This document shows positions 36,555 to 45,808 of a stretch of 64,000 nt of DNA, piece by piece. The stretch lies in the NCBI RefSeq assembly GCF_023223645.1, contig NZ_JALKBY010000001.1, positions 186,001 through 250,000 of the forward strand, written 5' to 3'. Positions within the stretch are counted from its first letter, which is position 1. Each line of letters starts with the position of its first letter. A model generated the notes under the pieces. That model had not been told where the DNA came from. It saw nothing but the letters and a program-made list of their open reading frames with translations, and did no database searches. A program made the position numbers and the translations under genes. The DNA comes from Natroniella sulfidigena (GTDB taxonomy: Bacteria > Bacillota > Halanaerobiia > Halobacteroidales > Halobacteroidaceae).

Positions 36555-37274
36555 ATGAGTAGAGAAGAGTTATATCAATTACAAAAGTTAGATACTGAAA
36601 AAGAAAGGTTAAAGGATTCGATAGAAAATGAATTAATGAACGAAAAGTTATTAAAGCTTACAAAACAATTAAAGCAACTTAAGGCTGAGTTTGAAACTAA
36701 AAAAGAAGAGATTACTAAATTAAAGGCAGAAATTAAAGAAAAGGAATTTGAGGATGCTCGTGTAATAAGAAAAGAAGAAGAGTATAAGAATAAGCTATAT
36801 GGAGAAACAGATCATAGCCCCAAAGAATTAGAAGATTTTCAAAAGAAATTAACGAAGACTGAAGAGAATAAAGAGGAACTAGAAGATGAGATGTTAGAAT
36901 TAATGCTGGATTTAGAGCAAAAAGATGAAGAATTAACAGAGTTAGAAGAAAAGATTAGCAATAAGTCAGGTGAAGTTAAGAAACTAAAAGAAAAATTAAT
37001 GAGCTATGAAGAAGATATTCAAGCAGAACTGAATGAAATAAAGGAGAATAAAGCAGAATTAGAGGATAGAATAGAAGAAGAATTAGTAGAAAAATATAAT
37101 AAACTGTACCTTAATAAGAATGCTAGAGCAGTAGTAAAATTAAAGGATAATTATTGTATGGGCTGTAGAATGACATTACCACGAAATTTGATTAATAAAG
37201 TTAAGCAGAGTGTTGATTTAGTTTTTTGTGAGAATTGTGGTAGAATTTTATATTGGGAAGAGGAGGTAGAATAA
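36555..37274 (+). CDS. Coiled-coil zinc-ribbon protein (C4-type)
   Basis: 239 residues: a long, highly charged antiparallel coiled coil (about 10-185) and a C-terminal C4 zinc ribbon (CMGCRMTLP ... CENCGRILY). The family (CT398/YbgI-neighbour type) is conserved next to Nif3 and RNase H-like genes; no activity is established. AGGAGGGATTG precedes ATG. One base separates it from the next gene. Confidence 0.85.
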   Translation: MSREELYQLQKLDTEKERLKDSIENELMNEKLLKLTKQLKQLKAEFETKKEEITKLKAEIKEKEFEDARVIRKEEEYKNKLYGETDHSPKELEDFQKKLTKTEENKEELEDEMLELMLDLEQKDEELTELEEKISNKSGEVKKLKEKLMSYEEDIQAELNEIKENKAELEDRIEEELVEKYNKLYLNKNARAVVKLKDNYCMGCRMTLPRNLINKVKQSVDLVFCENCGRILYWEEEVE

Positions 37275-37275
37275 T

Positions 37276-37875
37276 TTGACTGAATTAACCATTTATACTG
37301 ATGGAGGTTCACGAGGCAATCCTGGAATTGCTGGAGTTGGGGCTGTTGCTTACGATCAAACTGGAAAAAAGGTTGAAGAGATTGCCAACTATATCGGTCA
37401 AGCAACAAATAATGTAGCTGAATATAAAGCTGTGATTCAAATTTTAGAGAAATTAGAAGCAAAATATAGTGACAGTAGTTTAGAGGTTAGATCTGATAGT
37501 CAATTACTTGTCAAGCAATTGACTGGTGAATATCGAGTTAAAAATAAACGATTGAAGAAGTTGTATGATCGAATTAATAAGCTGGTTGAAGGATTTGCTG
37601 GTGTTGATTTTGTTCATATTCCACGAGAAGAGAATAAAGAAGCAGATCGGTTAGCAAATATTGCTATGGATAGACGCGGGAAAGAAAATTGGGAGCCAGA
37701 AAAGATTATTGAAGAATTATTAGCAGCTCAGAAGAAAGTCAATCTAGCTGCTAAGTATCAAGACTTAATAGCTGAACTGCTTGTCCAAGATGATGATGTA
37801 GAGAATGAGGCTAGTTTTAAACAAGGTATTCATTATGGAATTTTATTAGCTAATAAGTTTGAGGCAGATCTTTAA
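37276..37875 (+). CDS. Ribonuclease HI-like protein
   Basis: 199 residues. The first about 130 are an RNase H fold with the acidic catalytic residues in YTDGGSRGNPG, AEYKAV, SDSQLLVKQL and the late Asp in ENKEADRLAN. A C-terminal extension of about 65 residues (EEASFKQGIHYGI-like) has no assigned function. TTG start after AGAGGAGG. Cleaves RNA in RNA-DNA hybrids if active. Confidence 0.88.
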   Translation: MTELTIYTDGGSRGNPGIAGVGAVAYDQTGKKVEEIANYIGQATNNVAEYKAVIQILEKLEAKYSDSSLEVRSDSQLLVKQLTGEYRVKNKRLKKLYDRINKLVEGFAGVDFVHIPREENKEADRLANIAMDRRGKENWEPEKIIEELLAAQKKVNLAAKYQDLIAELLVQDDDVENEASFKQGIHYGILLANKFEADL

Positions 37876-37902
37876 AATAGAAACTAGAAAAAAAAATTAT
37901 TA

Positions 37903-37931
37903 TTGACAATCAATAATTAGGATGTTATAAT
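37903..37931 (+). promoter_or_regulatory. Consensus sigma-A promoter of rnpB
   Basis: TTGACA (37903-37908), a 17-base spacer and TATAAT (37926-37931): a perfect consensus, as expected for an abundant stable RNA. Confidence 0.95.
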
Positions 37932-37959
37932 CTTAGTCAGCAATTGGATATTAGATAGC

Positions 37960-38323
<364 letters not shown>

Positions 38324-38340
38324 TAAATTTAATAATCATA

Positions 38341-38371
38341 AAACATCCACATTAATGTGGATGTTTTTTTT
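38341..38371 (+). terminator. Terminator of rnpB (bidirectional geometry)
   Basis: Perfect 26-base palindrome AAACATCCACATT/AATGTGGATGTTT followed by TTTTT. It ends 14 bases from the stop of a convergent minus-strand gene and could serve both. Confidence 0.85.
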
Positions 38372-38384
38372 ATAAAAATGAGTA

Positions 38385-38561
38385 TTATCTAAAGATTGAG
38401 AAGTGTTCTTTATCTTCTAACATCATTTGGATTGTTGAAATAGTAATATCAGATAACAATAATAATATAAAGATTAAAAATAATGTATAAGGGTTGGCAG
38501 GGGGATATTTTTTGTAGTCTTCTTCTTTTTGATCATCCTCATCTAGTTTGAAAAAAATCAT
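38385..38561 (-). CDS. Small single-span membrane protein, hypothetical
   Basis: A 58-residue frame on the minus strand, the only minus-strand gene I can support. It has an excellent ribosome site (AATAAGGAGGGAGACAATT before ATG), a charged N-terminus (MIFFKLDEDDQKEEDY), then PPANPYTLFLIFILLLLSD, one clear membrane segment (about residues 24-38), and a polar tail. I do not recognise it; single-span proteins with an NPYTLFLI-like segment could be sporulation or membrane peptides, but this is a guess. Confidence 0.7.
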   Translation of the reverse strand: MIFFKLDEDDQKEEDYKKYPPANPYTLFLIFILLLLSDITISTIQMMLEDKEHFSIFR

Positions 38562-38721
38562 AATTGTCTCCCTCCTTATTAAGTTATTTAGGTAATCTTA
38601 TTATAAAGTATGCCTATAAAAAATAATTGTTCCATTGAATATAATAGTTAGCAAATTTGATAGATAAATCTAATTATTATAAAATATATTTAAAGTTAAT
38701 CAAAATTTAGGAGTGAGAATA

Positions 38722-39579
38722 GTGGATAAATTAGGTTATTTGGGCCCTAAGGGAACTTTTACTGAAATAGCAGCTAAGAAGTATCAGCAAGAGGTAACGG
38801 ACTATGTTCCTTATACTGACATTAGGAGTTTGTTAGAAGCAGTAATTCAGCAAGAAGTAGATCAGGCAATTGTTCCTGTTGAGAATTCTTTAGAAGGTGC
38901 AGTAACATTGACTTTAGATCTGTTAGTAGAGCTAGATGTGAAGATCAATAATGAGGTGATAATTCCAATTGAACATAGTTTATTGGCTAAACAGCAAGTA
39001 AATTTAGACCAGATCAAGCATGTGATTTCACATCGTCAGGCGTTGGCCCAATGTCGTAAATTTTTAGAGAAGAATTTAGTTGATTATCAGATTCATATTG
39101 CAAATAGTACAGCAGAAGCTATTAAGAAGCTCAAAGATTTTAATGGTTGTTGGGCTGCAATTGGTAATCAACAGGCTGCTAATTATTATGATTTAGAAGT
39201 TTTAGCTAATCAAATTCAAGATAATCGTGAGAACTGGACTAGGTTTATTGTATTAGATACTAGTGAGAAGACTAAAGGTAGAAAAGATAAGACTTCAATT
39301 GTCTGTTCTCCGCAAAAGAAAGATCACCCTGGAGCTTTATATGATATTTTACATGAATTTGCAATTAGGGGGATAAACTTGACTCGGATAGAATCTAGGC
39401 CTGCTAGAAAATTATTAGGAGATTATATTTTTTTCATTGATTTTGAGGGGCATTGTGAAGATGCTGAAATTAAAGAGGCTTTGGAAATATTAGCTGTTAA
39501 GACAGCTTGGTGTAAGCTATTAGGTTCTTATCCTCGTTCAACTGTAATTGATGAATATAGTGGTAAGTTAGAGAATTAA
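38722..39579 (+). CDS. pheA: Prephenate dehydratase
   Basis: Converts prephenate to phenylpyruvate in phenylalanine synthesis. 285 residues: GYLGPKGTFTEIAA at the N-terminus, the catalytic NWTRFIVL motif (Thr-Arg-Phe), and a C-terminal ACT domain with GALYDIL and the ESRP motif for feedback by Phe. GTG 38722 follows AGGAG at 38709-38713; GTG 38713 overlaps that site. Alone, with no other aromatic gene nearby. Confidence 0.95.
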   Translation: MDKLGYLGPKGTFTEIAAKKYQQEVTDYVPYTDIRSLLEAVIQQEVDQAIVPVENSLEGAVTLTLDLLVELDVKINNEVIIPIEHSLLAKQQVNLDQIKHVISHRQALAQCRKFLEKNLVDYQIHIANSTAEAIKKLKDFNGCWAAIGNQQAANYYDLEVLANQIQDNRENWTRFIVLDTSEKTKGRKDKTSIVCSPQKKDHPGALYDILHEFAIRGINLTRIESRPARKLLGDYIFFIDFEGHCEDAEIKEALEILAVKTAWCKLLGSYPRSTVIDEYSGKLEN

Positions 39580-39605
39580 AAAATGGTTATAATGTAATAG
39601 TGTTC

Positions 39606-39653
39606 AATAATTTAGAGAGATGTATTGCATGCAATACATCTCTCTAAATTATT
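39606..39653. repeat. 48-base perfect palindrome between pheA and the formate dehydrogenase operon
   Basis: Two 24-base arms meet at TTGCA/TGCAA without a spacer; the outer parts are AATAATTTAGAGAG and CTCTCTAAATTATT. No T-run follows on either strand, so it is not an ordinary terminator. It lies 26 bases after pheA and about 57 bases before the operon's -35. With the promoter and leader it fills the 334-base gap. Confidence 0.75.
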
Positions 39654-39709
39654 TCTAATGACAACATTATTCAAAAAAAGACAAAAAAACTAAAAATTGA
39701 TTTATTATC

Positions 39710-39737
39710 TTGAAATATAAGTTTGTTATGATATAAT
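39710..39737 (+). promoter_or_regulatory. Promoter of the formate dehydrogenase operon
   Basis: TTGAAA (39710-39715), 16 bases, TATAAT (39732-39737). It leaves a leader of about 170 bases before the chosen start codon. Confidence 0.7.
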
Positions 39738-39913
39738 ATCTACAAGAAGTTGTGAATAAATGAGCTTTACATTATTATTTAAATTATCTGAAAATTAACA
39801 ATATTGAAATAATCAAAGTTTTTATTTGAAATAAAAGATTGTCTAGATTTTTAGAAGGTAATAAATTTTATTCACAACTTACAATAACTTATAAAAGTAA
39901 GGAGGGAGTAGAA

Positions 39914-42883
39914 GTGAAAGTTGATCGAAGGACATTTTTAAAGTTAACAGGTGCAGCAGCAACAACGACGACTTTTGCTGGCTTAGGTTTTAATGTGAGT
40001 CAAGCTAAAAACCAAGCAGGTGAATTGAAAACAGTTGATGCTACTGCAACAACGACTACTTGTCATTATTGTAGTGTTGCTTGTGGGATCATTGTTCATA
40101 GTTCAGATAACAAAGTGATTTATACAGAAGGTGATCCTGAAAATCCAAATAATAGGGGGGCATTATGTAGTAAAGGGTCAGCAATGCGTCAGTGGACTGA
40201 TAATGAGCAGAGAGTAACAAAGGTTAAATATCGTGCTCCTGGTAGTACTGATTGGGAAGAAAAGAGTTGGGATTGGGCTTTAGATAAAATTGCTCAGCGA
40301 GTGAAGGATACTCGTGATCAGACTTTTGTTGAAGAAGAAGATGGAATTACAGTCAATCGTACTGAAGGTATTGCCAGTATTGGTTCAGCAGTTTTAGAAA
40401 ATGAGGCTTGTTATTTATTAGTTAAGATGATGCGAGCGATGGGTTTAGTAAATATAGAGCATCATGCCCGTATCTGACACTCTTCCACGGTGGCCGGGCT
40501 TGGCCCCACGTTTGGTAGAGGAGCAATGACTAATAATTGGACAGATTATCAAAATAGTGATTGCTTTTTGATTATTGGTGGTAATCCTGCCGAGAATCAT
40601 CCAATTTCTTTTAAGTGGATTGAAAAGGCTAAAGAAGAAAGAGGAGCAAAGGTGATCAGTGTTGATCCTCGGTTTACTAGAAGTTCTAGCAAAGCCGATC
40701 TCTATGTTCCTATGAGAGCAGGCACTGATATTGCTTTTATCGGTGCGATTATTAATTATGTCTTAGAAAATGAACTCTATGATAAGGAGTATGTAGCTAA
40801 TTATACTAATGCTTCTTTCTTAGTTAATGAAGGCTTTTCTTTTGAAGATGGTTTATTTTCAGGTTATGATGAAGAAGCTCGTTCTTATGATACTTCTAGC
40901 TGGTCTTATCAAAAGGAAGATAATGGAGATTATAAGAAGGATTTAAGCTTGGAGCATCCACAGTCAGTCTTTCAACTCTTAAAAGAGCACTATTCTCGTT
41001 ATGACTTAGATAAAGCAGCAAGAGTTACTGGAGCTTCTAGAAAATTGATTGAAGAAGTAGCAGAGACTTTAGGAGAAATAGCTCTCGATCCTAGTAAGAC
41101 ATCTTCAATCTTGTATGCTATGGGAACGACACAGCATACTTTTGGAACGCAAAATGTACGTAGTTATGCTATGCTTCAATTACTGCTTGGTAATGTAGGT
41201 AAACCAGGTGGTGGAGTAAATGCTATGCGAGGAAAGTGTAATGTACAGGGATCTACTGATATGGCACTTCTGAATCATATACTTCCTGGTTATTTAGGCA
41301 GTCCAGTGGCGGCACCTGAGTATGCTACTTTAGAAGATTACTTAGAAGCTGAAACACCTGATGCGGGTTTTTGGGTCAATACCCCCAACTTCTTTGTCAG
41401 TCAGCTTAAGGCCTTTTGGGGTGATGCAGCAGATGAAGATAATGATTTTGCTTATCATTATTTATCTAAGAGAAAAGCTGGAAAAGATTATTCTCATATC
41501 GGTATCTTTGAGGATATGTATCAGGGTAAGATTAAGGGATTATTTGCTTATGGACAGAATATTATGGTTGATAGTCCTAACCTGAATAGAGTTCATGAGG
41601 CTATGAAGAATTTAGATTGGCTAGTAGTGGCTGATCCTTTTGAAACAGAGACTGCAGCTTTTTGGAAAGAAGAAGCAGGGGTTGAGCCAGAGACTATAGA
41701 TACAGAAGTATTCCTGTTACCAACAGCAGTTTCTTTTGAAAAGGAAGGTTCATATACTGATAGTGGACGTGTAATTCAATGGAAGTGGAAAGCTGTAGAT
41801 CCACCTGGAGAAGCTAAAGAGGATCTTTGGATTATTGATCAGTTGTTTAAGCGGATTAGAGAACAATATCAAGGTAGTGATAAAGAGGCAGATAAGCCAA
41901 TTCTTGAATTAGATTGGGATTATGGTGCTACTCCAGATGCAAATGATGTAGCTAGGGAAATAAATGGTTATGATACTAGAACTGGCAAGCCGATTGCTGG
42001 CTTTGGTAATTTGAAAGATGATGGTACTACTGCTAGTGGTAACTGGATTTATTGTGGTATGTTTACAGAAGATGATGAAAATAGAACAAAGAGTAGAGAT
42101 AATAGTGACCCTAGTGGAATGGGGGTTTATCCAAACTGGGCTTTCGCTTGGCCTGCTAACCGAAGAATTATATACAATAGAGCTTCGGCTGATTTAGATG
42201 GTAAACCTTGGCACAGTGAAAAGGCTTATATTTGGTGGGATGGTTCCGAGTGGACTGGTTATGATGTTCCTGACTTCGGGCCAACAGTTGAGCCTGACAG
42301 TGAAGCTGGAAGAAATCCATTCATTATGCGACCAGAAGGTGTGGGCTGTATTTTTGCCTTAAGAGCAGAAGGACCGTTTCCTGAGCACTATGAGCCTTAC
42401 GAATCACCAACTGAAAATCAGTTTTCTTCAGTACAGTATAATCCAGCAGTCAAGCTTTGGGATGGTTCCAATAGAGGAGAAGCTGATGATTATCCATATG
42501 TAGCTACTACTTATCGTTTATCAGAGCATTATCAAAGTGGTGCTATGTCTCGTAATATTCCGTGGCTAGCTGAGTTAGTACCAGAACTTTTTGTAGAGAT
42601 TGGTACTGAACTAGCAGCACAAAAAGGAATAAAATCTGGTGATAAGGTGGAAGTCAGTTCTATTCGCGGAAAGATTGAGGCTAAAGCATTAGTTACACCT
42701 CGAGTCAAGACAATGTTGATTAATGGCAAAAGAACACATCATGTTGGTATTCCTTGGCACTTTGGCTATAAAGGATTGGTTACTGGAGGATCAGGAAATA
42801 TTTTAACACCAACCATAGGAGATGCCAATACGACGATACCTGAATATAAAGGCTTCCTGGTTAATGTAAGGAGGTTGGGATAA
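39914..42883 (+). CDS. Formate dehydrogenase, selenocysteine-containing catalytic subunit
   Basis: Molybdo/tungsto-pterin enzyme oxidising formate to CO2. About 989 residues when the TGA at 40475-40477 (residue 188) is read as Sec: the frame continues unbroken and the context ARI-U-HSSTVAGLGPTFGRG matches FdnG-type enzymes. A twin-arginine signal (VDRRTFLKLTG) gives export, a [4Fe-4S] motif CHYCSVACG...CSKG follows, and the C-terminal MPT-binding domain ends the chain. GTG 39914 follows AAGGAGGGAG; the frame is open upstream to 39839 without a site. Followed by its partner subunits. Confidence 0.95.
40475..40510 (+). promoter_or_regulatory. UGA selenocysteine codon with bacterial SECIS-like hairpin
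   Basis: Beginning 11 bases after the UGA, CGGTGG (40488-40493) and CCCCACG (40504-40510) plus inner GGCC/GGCC pairs fold into a stem with a G-rich apical loop (GGGCTT). Position and shape fit a SelB-binding SECIS. The selA, selB and selC genes must lie outside this window. Confidence 0.75.
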
Positions 42884-43701
42884 TGCCAAAATCTATACTT
42901 ATTGACGTTAGTAAATGTCATGGTTGTCGGGGTTGTCAGGTTGCTTGTAAGAACTGGAATGACCTAGAAGCAACCCTAACTCAATTTGAAGGCTCGTATG
43001 AAAATCCTACTAGATTGAGTGCTCAAACTTGGACTAGAGTTAGATTTATAGAGCAAACAGATGGTGGATTAAGATTTTTATTTCGAAAAGATACTTGTAA
43101 GCATTGTACTGATGCTAGCTGTATGGCAGTTTGTCCTGCAAATGCGATTTATCGGAAAGATAAAACTGGTGCAGTTATAATTAATAGAGATGAGTGTATT
43201 GGTTGTAAAAATTGTGTTACAGCTTGCCCTTATCAAATACCTCAGTATAGTAAAACAGCAGGTACCGTAGCAAAATGTCACCTTTGTAATGAGGGTGATA
43301 GAGATCGAATTGGTAATGGATTACAGCCAGCTTGTGTAAGTAGTTGTCCTACTGGGGCACTTATTTTTGGAGATAGAGCAGAGTTGCTTAATGATGCTAA
43401 AGCTAGGGTTAATCATTTAGCTCGCCAAGGAACAGAAGCTTATGTCTATGGAGAGAAGGAATTGTCGGGATTGAATGTCTTTTATATCTTAGATGAACCG
43501 TCAGAAACTTATGGCTTACCTGCTAAACCAACATTTACTGATAACGATGTTTTTTGGTTAGCTAAGTGGGCCAACATACTCTTTGGTACTGGTTTGTTAA
43601 CAGCAATTCCTTATTATCTATTCTTCAACAGTGAAGAAGAACCGCAAGATTTAGAAGCAGACGATGAGGAAAGTAATTCTAGTGAAAAGGAGGTTAGTTA
43701 A
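42883..43701 (+). CDS. Formate dehydrogenase iron-sulfur subunit
   Basis: 272 residues carrying electrons from the catalytic subunit to the membrane. Four [4Fe-4S] cysteine sets are visible: CHGCRGCQVAC, CKHCTDASCMAVCP, CIGCKNCVTACP and CHLCNEGD...CVSSCP. A C-terminal membrane span (ILFGTGLLTAIPYYLFF) anchors it, followed by an acidic tail. The start ATG overlaps the catalytic subunit's stop (TAATG). Confidence 0.95.
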   Translation: MPKSILIDVSKCHGCRGCQVACKNWNDLEATLTQFEGSYENPTRLSAQTWTRVRFIEQTDGGLRFLFRKDTCKHCTDASCMAVCPANAIYRKDKTGAVIINRDECIGCKNCVTACPYQIPQYSKTAGTVAKCHLCNEGDRDRIGNGLQPACVSSCPTGALIFGDRAELLNDAKARVNHLARQGTEAYVYGEKELSGLNVFYILDEPSETYGLPAKPTFTDNDVFWLAKWANILFGTGLLTAIPYYLFFNSEEEPQDLEADDEESNSSEKEVS

Positions 43702-43702
43702 G

Positions 43703-44554
43703 ATGGAATGGGGTTTTAGTATTGCTAGTTATATGGTTTTGAGTGGATTGGCTGCTGGTACTTTTTTTAGCGGGACTATGGCAGAAATCTTTAGTAAGGG
43801 CAAGTATAAGAGATTGCAAAAATATGCCTCCTACACTAGTTTGGTTTTAATGCCAATAGCTCTGTTGATATTAGCAATCCACTTGGGTCAGACTTTTCGT
43901 TTTTGGCGGGTAATGACTAATTTCAATTCAACATCAGTCATTTCTCTTGGAGCTTGGATAAGTACGGTCTTTACTATTTGTGTCTTTCTTAGTGCAGCAA
44001 GTTGGTATCTAGGTTGGAAAGATGGATTGCGTAAACTATTTTCCTATATTGCATTACCTTTTTCTTTTTTAGTTGCTGGTTATACAGGAAATCTATTAAG
44101 CCATACCGCTGTTCCATTGTGGAGAGCTACTCCTTATTTAGGAGTTCTGTTTATGATTTCATCTGCTGCTGCTGGTTTGGCTGTCTTGCTTGCTGTGGCT
44201 ACTTCTGCTGGTGATGTTAAAGAGCGAACTTTAGGGCTTATGGCTCGAGCAACTATAGCAACAGTTATTATTAAAATAGTAGTTAATGTAGTCTTTATTA
44301 ATATTTTAGCATTAACTAATCTTGAATTATTATCTTCAGGACAAGTGACGGGTCAAGTAATTGGCTTTTTATTGAGTATAATAGCTATAGTTATTCTTGC
44401 TCCTTTAGCTAAAGATTTATTTCATGAACGGGTTAATCCAGCTAATATGCCGAAAGTATCGACTCTGATTACATTAGCTGCAATGATAATATTAGTTGAG
44501 GCATTTCTCTTGCGATATGAGATATTGACTGCTCAATTATATTGGTTTAATTAA
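43703..44554 (+). CDS. NrfD-type membrane subunit of formate dehydrogenase
   Basis: 283 residues with about eight hydrophobic segments, starting MEWGFSIASYMVLSGLAAG, the typical NrfD/PsrC opening. Such subunits pass electrons to the quinone pool or an equivalent carrier without haem. ATG 43703 follows AAAAGGAGGTTAG; the frame is open upstream to ATG-less codons from 43664 that overlap the previous gene. The presence of NrfD rather than a FdnI cytochrome b is notable. Confidence 0.9.
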   Translation: MEWGFSIASYMVLSGLAAGTFFSGTMAEIFSKGKYKRLQKYASYTSLVLMPIALLILAIHLGQTFRFWRVMTNFNSTSVISLGAWISTVFTICVFLSAASWYLGWKDGLRKLFSYIALPFSFLVAGYTGNLLSHTAVPLWRATPYLGVLFMISSAAAGLAVLLAVATSAGDVKERTLGLMARATIATVIIKIVVNVVFINILALTNLELLSSGQVTGQVIGFLLSIIAIVILAPLAKDLFHERVNPANMPKVSTLITLAAMIILVEAFLLRYEILTAQLYWFN

Positions 44555-44559
44555 TCATT

Positions 44560-44593
44560 AAAGAGGAAGGTTGAGATTCAAACCTTCCTCTTT
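44560..44593 (+). terminator. Hairpin between the NrfD gene and fdhE
   Basis: 13-base perfect arms AAAGAGGAAGGTT and AACCTTCCTCTTT around an 8-base loop, with no T-run beyond TTT. Likely an attenuator or processing site lowering fdhE expression relative to the structural genes. Confidence 0.55.
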
Positions 44594-44618
44594 AACAATC
44601 AAAGGGGGTTGATTTAAT

Positions 44619-45491
44619 TTGAATACTGAACTAAAATTGAACATGGTTGAATTACCAACCGAATTGATCAAATTCATTACAGAAACAGAAGATATAACTA
44701 ATCAGATTGAGTTTGAAGTAGAAAAAGAGATAATTGCAGATGAAGTTATTAAGGAGCATAAGGAGAAGAAGACTCCTTTATTTCATCTCCAAACTCCAAA
44801 GATAGAAGGAAGATTGTTTAAAACTGCTTTTTCTAAAGTTTGTGAATTGTTACCTGATAAGCAAGATGATTCTTTAAGTAAGCAATTTAATCAACTTTTA
44901 GCTGAAGATAATCAGTTTTGGGGCCAACTTGGGCGAAAGATGATTTTACAACAAGAAGATGTGATTAAGGAATTAACTATTGAAAAAGAGATTCCAATAT
45001 CTTCACTGCTACTTGTGTTGCTTCAGTCTTTACGAATATTCTTAAAAGAGTATAGTCAATTTTATCAACGCTACCTTGAGCAGGGGGAATGGAAAGAAGA
45101 AAAATGTCCTCTCTGTGGTTGGCCTCCTTTAATCGGACATTTTATTGCTGGAGATGATACTTTTGGTACTCAAAATTCCGCAGGGGCCAAATCTCTTTTC
45201 TGTCCTCTTTGTGATACAGATTGGCTGTATAGTAGGTTACATTGTTCTAGCTGTGGAGAGCAATTTTCCAAAGGTAAGCAGAACTATTTTTATGTAGAAG
45301 GTAATGATGGGTTGATTGTTAACCACTGTTCAAAGTGTAATTCTTATTTGAAGATTTTAGATGAAAGGAAGTTGAACCTTACCTCCCCAAAATCACCTTG
45401 GATGTTATATCTAGAAACACTTCATTTGGATTTTTTAGCTGAGAAAAGAGACTATAGTAGTAATCTTAATCTTTTTAATGAGAAAAATTAG
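44619..45491 (+). CDS. fdhE: Formate dehydrogenase accessory protein FdhE
   Basis: 290-residue cytosolic factor needed for maturation of exported formate dehydrogenases. Four CxxC pairs (CPLCGWPP, CPLCDTDW, CSSCGEQ, CSKCNS) form the paired rubredoxin-like metal sites of FdhE. TTG start after AAAGGGGGTTG. It completes the operon. Confidence 0.92.
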   Translation: MNTELKLNMVELPTELIKFITETEDITNQIEFEVEKEIIADEVIKEHKEKKTPLFHLQTPKIEGRLFKTAFSKVCELLPDKQDDSLSKQFNQLLAEDNQFWGQLGRKMILQQEDVIKELTIEKEIPISSLLLVLLQSLRIFLKEYSQFYQRYLEQGEWKEEKCPLCGWPPLIGHFIAGDDTFGTQNSAGAKSLFCPLCDTDWLYSRLHCSSCGEQFSKGKQNYFYVEGNDGLIVNHCSKCNSYLKILDERKLNLTSPKSPWMLYLETLHLDFLAEKRDYSSNLNLFNEKN

Positions 45492-45507
45492 ATAAATATG
45501 ATTGAAA

Positions 45508-45537
45508 AAGGAGACCAGGTTTTAACCTGGTCTCCTT
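45508..45537 (+). terminator. Strong hairpin after fdhE
   Basis: 14-base perfect arms AAGGAGACCAGGTT and AACCTGGTCTCCTT with a 2-base gap; TT only at the 3' side. Operon end. Confidence 0.65.
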
Positions 45538-45553
45538 ATCAGTAAGGAAATGT

Positions 45554-45574
45554 GTTGCCAGAGGCAACTTTTTT
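45554..45574 (+). terminator. Short terminator GTTGCC/GGCAAC with T-run
   Basis: GTTGCC-AGA-GGCAAC followed by six Ts; near-twin of the hairpin at 23844-23864. The 317-base fdhE-yebC gap also holds a promoter and a hexamer element. Confidence 0.75.
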
Positions 45575-45643
45575 ATTTTAGATTAGATTTATTTAATTGG
45601 ACTAGAATACTTTAAAACAAGGAAGTGGAGGCTAATGATAGGA

Positions 45644-45672
45644 TTGAAAAAGCTAAAAATCTATGTTAAAAT
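45644..45672 (+). promoter_or_regulatory. Candidate promoter of yebC
   Basis: TTGAAA (45644-45649), 17 bases, TAAAAT (45667-45672). Confidence 0.6.
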
Positions 45673-45689
45673 AATAAGGTGAATTTTAA

Positions 45690-45782
45690 TTAAGTTTGAT
45701 TTCAAGTCTAAGTCTGAGTAAAAACTAGAACTTGATCTTTTAGATGGGTGATTTAGCCTCAACCTTAGACTTAAACTTAAGT
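45690..45782. repeat. Hexamer-periodic inverted element, site D
   Basis: The left arm TTAAGT, TTGATT, TCAAGT, CTAAGT, CTGAGT (45690-45719) and the right arm CCTCAACCTTAGACTTAAACTTAA (45757-45780, split here as CCTCAACC, TTAGAC, TTAAAC, TTAA) are in inverse orientation. It sits in the yebC leader, downstream of the candidate promoter. Confidence 0.6.
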
Positions 45783-45808
45783 TATCAATTTAAAGGAGGT
45801 AGAAGATA

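Noticed and set aside
40475-40489. Stop codon splitting the formate dehydrogenase gene into two genes or a pseudogene
   Set aside because: The TGA is in frame, at the family's Sec position, with a hairpin after it and uninterrupted homologous sequence on both sides.
41361-41585. 74-codon + strand frame inside the formate dehydrogenase gene
   Set aside because: Alternative frame of a well-supported gene, without a ribosome site or recognisable product.
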